NCBI GenBank assembly: GCA_964531695.1
Contig: CAZHEH010000002.1
Location: forward strand, 198,953 to 262,952
Source: JAGXKT01 sp964531695
GTDB lineage: Bacteria > Planctomycetota > Phycisphaerae > SM23-33
Length of the DNA: 64,000 nucleotides
Reading direction: 5' to 3'
A program made the position numbers and the translations under genes. Shown here piece by piece: positions 60,183-64,000 of the stretch. Positions within the stretch are counted from its first letter, which is position 1. Each line of letters begins with the position of its first letter. The notes under the pieces were generated by a model that made no database searches, was not told where the DNA came from, and worked only from the letters and a program-made list of their open reading frames with translations.

Positions 60183-61037
60183 ATGCGTTTCACGAAGATG
60201 CACGGCGCGGGGAACGACTACGTCTACGTCAACGGGCTCGAGGAGACCGTGGCGGACCCGGCCGCGCTGGCGCCGCAGATGTCGGACCGGCACTTCGGCG
60301 TGGGTGCGGACGGGCTGGTGCTGATTCTGCCGCCGAGCGACGGCACCCCGGCCGACCTTCGGATGCGGATGTTCAACGCCGACGGCTCGGAGGCGGAGAT
60401 GTGCGGCAACGCCATCCGCTGTTTCGCCAAGTACGCCTACGAGCGCGGCCTGTCGCGGAAGAGCCCTCTGGCCGTGGAAACCGGCGCGGGCGTTCTGAGC
60501 GTCGAGTTGACCTTCGCCGACGGCGGCGGGGCGGTCACGGGCGCGACGGTCGACATGGGCGAGCCCGTGCTGGAGCCGGAGCGCATCCCGGTGAGCATCC
60601 CGAACCTGCGGCGGGTCGTCGACGTGCCGCTCCGCACGAGCGACCGCGCGTGGAACATGACGTGCGTGTCGATGGGCAATCCGCACGCCGTGATGTACGT
60701 GGACGGCGTGTGGGACCTGCCGCTGGACCGCCTCGGCCCGGAGGTCGAGAACCACCGGCTCTTCCCACAGCGCGTCAACGCCCACTTCGTCGAGGTCCAC
60801 TCGCCCGGCGAGGTCACCATGCGGACGTGGGAGCGCGGCAGCGGCGTCACGCTGGCCTGCGGCACGGGCGCCTCGGCCGTGTGCGTCGCGGGCGTGCTGA
60901 CCGGCCGGACCGGACGAGAGCTGCTGGCACACCTGCCCGGCGGGGCGCTCGAGCTAGAGTGGCGCGAGGCGGACAATCATGTGTTCATGACCGGCCCGGC
61001 CGTGGAGGTCTTCACGGGCGACTGGTCTGGATCCTGA
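60183..61037 (+). CDS. dapF: Diaminopimelate epimerase
   Basis: A 284-residue cofactor-independent epimerase that converts LL- to meso-diaminopimelate for lysine and peptidoglycan. MRFTKMHGAGNDYVYVNG, DRHFGVGADGLVLI, FNADGSEAEMCGNAIRCFAKY with the first catalytic Cys, SMGNPHAVMYVD, HFVEVHSPGEVTMRTWERGSGVTLACGTGASAV with the second Cys, match DapF. Its presence implies that the cell makes meso-DAP, compatible with peptidoglycan in planctomycetes. ATG 60183 follows GGAAAGG. Confidence 0.97.
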   Translation: MRFTKMHGAGNDYVYVNGLEETVADPAALAPQMSDRHFGVGADGLVLILPPSDGTPADLRMRMFNADGSEAEMCGNAIRCFAKYAYERGLSRKSPLAVETGAGVLSVELTFADGGGAVTGATVDMGEPVLEPERIPVSIPNLRRVVDVPLRTSDRAWNMTCVSMGNPHAVMYVDGVWDLPLDRLGPEVENHRLFPQRVNAHFVEVHSPGEVTMRTWERGSGVTLACGTGASAVCVAGVLTGRTGRELLAHLPGGALELEWREADNHVFMTGPAVEVFTGDWSGS

Positions 61038-61055
61038 CGACAAGGAGCAAGGGTC

Positions 61056-61433
61056 ATGTATGGGAGTCTCGGATACGCCGGTTTCTCGCACCTCCGAAGC
61101 ACGATGGAGGCCCACTCGGCGGCGGCGCGTGCCGCGACCCGCGGCCGGCAGGCGGCCGACGCCGTGCGGTCTCTGGAAGAGCGGCTGGACAAGCTGGTCT
61201 TGGTCAACACGGCCCTGTGGGAGCTGGTCAAGGAGAAGACCGGGCTGACGGACGAGGAGTTGTCGGCCAAGGTGCAGCAGCTCGACCTGGCCGACGGGCG
61301 GCAGGACGGGAAGGTCACGCGCGAGGTCCAGGAATGCCAGAACTGCGGGCGGACCCTGTCCCGCCGGCACAGCCGCTGCATGTACTGCGGGGCCGAGCGC
61401 CTCCGCAAGAGCGTCTTCGACGGGGCGTCGTGA
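61056..61433 (+). CDS. Coiled-coil protein with C-terminal zinc ribbon, unknown function
   Basis: A 125-residue protein. Residues 15-80 are helical (SLEERLDKLVLVNTALWELVKEKTGLTDEEL, likely coiled coil). The end has two Cys pairs, CQNCG and CMYCG, that form a zinc ribbon. It follows dapF after 18 bases on the same strand and could be cotranscribed. No family name recognised; such small proteins may bind nucleic acid or act as adaptors. Confidence 0.65.
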   Translation: MYGSLGYAGFSHLRSTMEAHSAAARAATRGRQAADAVRSLEERLDKLVLVNTALWELVKEKTGLTDEELSAKVQQLDLADGRQDGKVTREVQECQNCGRTLSRRHSRCMYCGAERLRKSVFDGAS

Positions 61434-61505
61434 TCTCGCACCCCGACCGCCGGCGGACGCGCTCCAAGGCCGCCATCGAGGCGGGCGAGTCCGGGTCCGG
61501 CTGAG

Positions 61506-63980
61506 CTACGGGGCCAACTGGAACGTCACGGTCGGCGCGTCGCCGACGAGGGACACCCCGGTCGGCAGGGCGACCATCACGGGCCGGACGATCCACACGC
61601 CGGGGTTCCGCAGGTCCGCGTCGGTCAGGATCACGAAGGCCCGCACATCCGACGGCCGCAGCGCGCGCAACGCGTCGCCCGGGCCGGTGACCGTGATTCG
61701 CTGCCGCCACTCCTCGTCCGTGCGGGGCACGATGCGCTGGCCCTCCCATCGGCCGGTGCGGTCGGGCGGGGTCTGCACGGCCACGTCCACCGTGAGCGCG
61801 CGTTGCAGGCGCGGCTCCGGGGCCGGTTCGGGCCTTGGTGCGGGCGCTGGAGGCGCGCGGTCGGGGGCCGGGGCGCCGCCCCAGCTTTCGTACACCGCCC
61901 GCCGCTGCGACCGCTGCTCGCGGAGCTGGCGGAAGACGCTCTCCGCCTCCCGCGGGTCCGTGGCCTCCAGCAGCACGGCCGTGTCGACCATCGTCTCGAT
62001 GTACTGCGCGGCGCGGCGATCCGCGGCGAGCGAGTCCGCCTGCCGGGCCAGCTCGTCCACCTGCGCCCGCACGGCCTGAGCGACGATGAGCCGGGCGGCG
62101 TCGGGGGCCGCCGCCTCCAGCAGTTCGCGGCAGACGAACTCGTCGTCGGGCAGCTCCAGCGTGTCGACGGGCACGCCGACATCGGGATTGGCGTTCTCGG
62201 TGACCTGGTCCTCGTAGCGGGCGGTCTTGCGGAACGTCCGGTTGAACACGCTCGCGCGCGTGGCGGCGTCGATCAACCGGACCTCGACGGTCAGCTCGCC
62301 CGTCTGGCGGTGCGTATGCACCACGTACGGCCATTCGTGGCGGACGCGCTCGACGACGATTCGGGGCGTGCGCTCGAACTGGCGGCGGATCCGGTTCACC
62401 TCGCGCTCCTGTTCCCGGATGCGCGCGGGCGGCGCGTCGTTGCGCCGCAGGCGCTCCAGCTCCTCGCGCTCGCGCTGCAGCCGCAGCCGCAGGCGCCGGA
62501 TTTCCGGGTTCGGCACGCGCTCCTCCGTTTCGAAGTACTGCACCTCGCGATCCCTGTCCACCACGTCGCGGTCGGAACGATACGAGGCCACCGTGATCTC
62601 GGCCGTGTAGCGCTGCGGAGCGCCCCGCCCGGCCACCTCCAGATGCGCCGGGCTCGTCCGCGCGGCCTCGTCCGTCACGGCACGGTGGAACCGGCCCAGC
62701 CGGACGGGCAGTCGGCGTCGCCCCTGTTCCACACGTACGTCCACGCCGAAGGCCAGGCGGTCGGCGACCTCGGCGCGCATCTCCGCGATTCGCTGCAGCG
62801 TCCGCCGGTCGCGCACATGGTCGGCCGCGTCCGTGTACCACAGCAGCGCGTTTCCGAAGAGCCCCCGCCGTTCCGCCTCGGCCGCGCGGGCGAGGGCGAC
62901 CTCGGCAAGACCGCGCCTCGCCTCGCCCACGTCCGCATACTCCAGCGCCCGCTCGAACGCGTCCTCGGCCGCCCCGACGTCGCCGCGGTCCAGCAGGTCC
63001 TTCCCGGCCTCGGCGTGTTCCCCGGCGGCCCGTCGCTCGATGCCCGCCGCGAACGACCGCGCTTCCGGATGCCCGGGGAAGACCTCCAGTGCTTGCCGGG
63101 CCTTGGCCAGGGCGGCGTCCCACTCGCTTCGGTCCGCGTGCCGCACGGCCTCGGCGTACAGGTCGTCGGCCTGGCGGCGGAGGGAGCGGGCCTGCGTCAG
63201 ATCGCGGGCGGCGTCGTCGTTGTGCGGCCAGACGTCCAGGGCCTCGGTCAGGGCCGCCACGGCCGCGTCGAGCTGCCTCTCGCGGAGGTGCTCGGCGCCG
63301 CGCCGCCCGAGTTGCCGGGCGTGCTCGAGCGTCTCCCGACAGCGGTGCAACTCGGCCCGGCAGGGCAGGTGGTCCGGCCCGGCCCGGACGGCCGATTCGA
63401 GCGTGGCGACCGCCTGCTGCCAGCGCCGGTCGGCCTGAAGCGCGCGGCTTTCCTCCAGGAGTTCCTGGGCGGGGGCCAGGGGCGGCGTGATGCGTCCGGC
63501 CAGCGAGGCGACGGCGTCGGCGGCGCCGGAGTTGTCCGGGTCCAGCTCCGCGGCTCGGCGGGCGTGCAGCCCGGCCGCGTCGAGATCACCGGCGTCCGCG
63601 GACTCGCGCGCCTGGCGCAGCCGCGACAGCGAGGCCTGTCGAGCGGACGCGGCCAGCGCCTCGCGCGCCGGCGCGTAGTCGGGGTCGACCTCCAGCGCCA
63701 CCTGGAATTTCTCCATGGCCGCCTCGTGGGCGCCGCGCTGGGCGAGTTGCCGGCCCTGCTGGTGGGCCGCGAGGCACCGGGCCTGCCGGTACCTGGCGGC
63801 GAACTCGGGCTTGTCCGCCAGCTCCGACTTGCTGTCCAGGGCCTTGCGGTAGTACTGGAGGGCGTCGACGTACCGCTCCTCGGACATGTAGCCGTCGGCC
63901 TTGTCGAGGTAGTGCTGCGTGCATCCCCCGACGCCGGCCGCGACGAGTATCACTGCGGTCAGTATCGTGTTTCGGGTCAT
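61506..63980 (-). CDS. Large TPR-repeat lipoprotein
   Basis: An 824-residue lipoprotein: signal ends AGVGGC with C20 acylated. From residue 23 to about 410 there are roughly ten TPR-like helix pairs (YMSEERYVDALQYYRKALDSK; GAHEAAMEKFQVALEVDPDYAPAREAL; LDAAVAALTEALDVWPHNDDAARDL; WDAALAKARQALEVFPGHPEARSF). Then comes a beta-rich middle with a long charged helix (RLRLRLQREREELERLRRN), and a Pro-rich linker leads to a C-terminal domain (NPGVWIVRPVMVALPTGVSLVG). It probably assembles protein complexes at the outer membrane or in the periplasm. The tail-to-tail position to the zinc-ribbon gene suggests no operon. Confidence 0.75.
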   Translation of the reverse strand: MTRNTILTAVILVAAGVGGCTQHYLDKADGYMSEERYVDALQYYRKALDSKSELADKPEFAARYRQARCLAAHQQGRQLAQRGAHEAAMEKFQVALEVDPDYAPAREALAASARQASLSRLRQARESADAGDLDAAGLHARRAAELDPDNSGAADAVASLAGRITPPLAPAQELLEESRALQADRRWQQAVATLESAVRAGPDHLPCRAELHRCRETLEHARQLGRRGAEHLRERQLDAAVAALTEALDVWPHNDDAARDLTQARSLRRQADDLYAEAVRHADRSEWDAALAKARQALEVFPGHPEARSFAAGIERRAAGEHAEAGKDLLDRGDVGAAEDAFERALEYADVGEARRGLAEVALARAAEAERRGLFGNALLWYTDAADHVRDRRTLQRIAEMRAEVADRLAFGVDVRVEQGRRRLPVRLGRFHRAVTDEAARTSPAHLEVAGRGAPQRYTAEITVASYRSDRDVVDRDREVQYFETEERVPNPEIRRLRLRLQREREELERLRRNDAPPARIREQEREVNRIRRQFERTPRIVVERVRHEWPYVVHTHRQTGELTVEVRLIDAATRASVFNRTFRKTARYEDQVTENANPDVGVPVDTLELPDDEFVCRELLEAAAPDAARLIVAQAVRAQVDELARQADSLAADRRAAQYIETMVDTAVLLEATDPREAESVFRQLREQRSQRRAVYESWGGAPAPDRAPPAPAPRPEPAPEPRLQRALTVDVAVQTPPDRTGRWEGQRIVPRTDEEWRQRITVTGPGDALRALRPSDVRAFVILTDADLRNPGVWIVRPVMVALPTGVSLVGDAPTVTFQLAP

Positions 63981-64000
63981 GGCTATCCTCGTCGGCTGAG

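Noticed and set aside
1..64000. CRISPR arrays, prophage, complete insertion sequences, biosynthetic clusters, tRNA or rRNA genes
   Set aside because: No regular repeat-spacer series, integrase, transposase, phage structural gene, synthase cluster or tRNA T-arm signature was recognised by eye. A tRNAscan or Infernal run would be needed to exclude single RNA genes.

Overview
The window is a GC-rich bacterial chromosome fragment, probably from a metagenome assembly because it carries a 100-N scaffold gap. The likeliest source is a member of the Planctomycetota, perhaps Phycisphaerae-like. The reasons are a PEP-CTERM secreted protease, an MJ0042-type zinc-ribbon membrane protein, many large lipoproteins of mixed architecture, short dispersed palindromes between genes, and a ferredoxin-dependent 2-oxoacid oxidoreductase that suggests an anaerobic lifestyle. 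This placement is an inference; there is no rRNA gene in the window. I recognised no tRNA, CRISPR array, prophage or insertion sequence.

Layout. 1-3.1 kb: start of a B12-binding radical SAM protein, a secreted protein and a frameshifted methyltransferase. 3.2-3.4 kb: an orphan structured RNA candidate with a near-consensus promoter and a strong terminator. 3.4-15.3 kb: CPBP protease, trpC, zinc-ribbon protein, mutS2 without its Smr domain, two LptF/LptG permeases, plsC-cmk and a MiaB-type methylthiotransferase. 15.4-18.1 kb: two-subunit 2-oxoacid:ferredoxin oxidoreductase, its genes separated by a short element with inverted ends. 18.3-21.6 kb: a 1106-residue lipoprotein. 22.4-27.3 kb: rpsA, a SigA-like sigma factor, apt, a small membrane protein and a PEP-CTERM serine protease. 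27.4-37.9 kb, minus strand: radical SAM enzyme, addA-addB helicase-nuclease, transglutaminase and dus. 38-44.1 kb: rimO, pgsA-pgpA, the assembly gap, an MsbA-like ABC exporter, a perfect parS palindrome, a HAD phosphatase and a lipoprotein. 44.2-46 kb: SpoU methyltransferase and homocysteine methyltransferase.

46.3-60.05 kb is the most interesting part: one flagellar-type export operon running merR, fliF-fliG fusion, fliH, fliI, fliJ, fliN, fliO, fliP, fliQ, fliR, flhB, flhA, flhF, flhG, fliA, with most joints overlapping. The MS ring and the switch protein FliG form one polypeptide that lacks the FliG N-terminal domain. Four of the five classical torque charges of FliG are replaced. FlhB stops before the NPTH autocleavage domain. 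FliM is absent here. Either this is a strongly reduced flagellum or a flagellum-derived secretion machine. Downstream are dapF, a zinc-ribbon protein and a TPR-rich lipoprotein.

Several housekeeping genes (dus, rimO, gph, probably cmk) have a -10-like hexamer that ends 6-7 bases before the ATG, so they may be transcribed without a leader. Many antisense reading frames over the GC-rich genes are shadows and are not listed.
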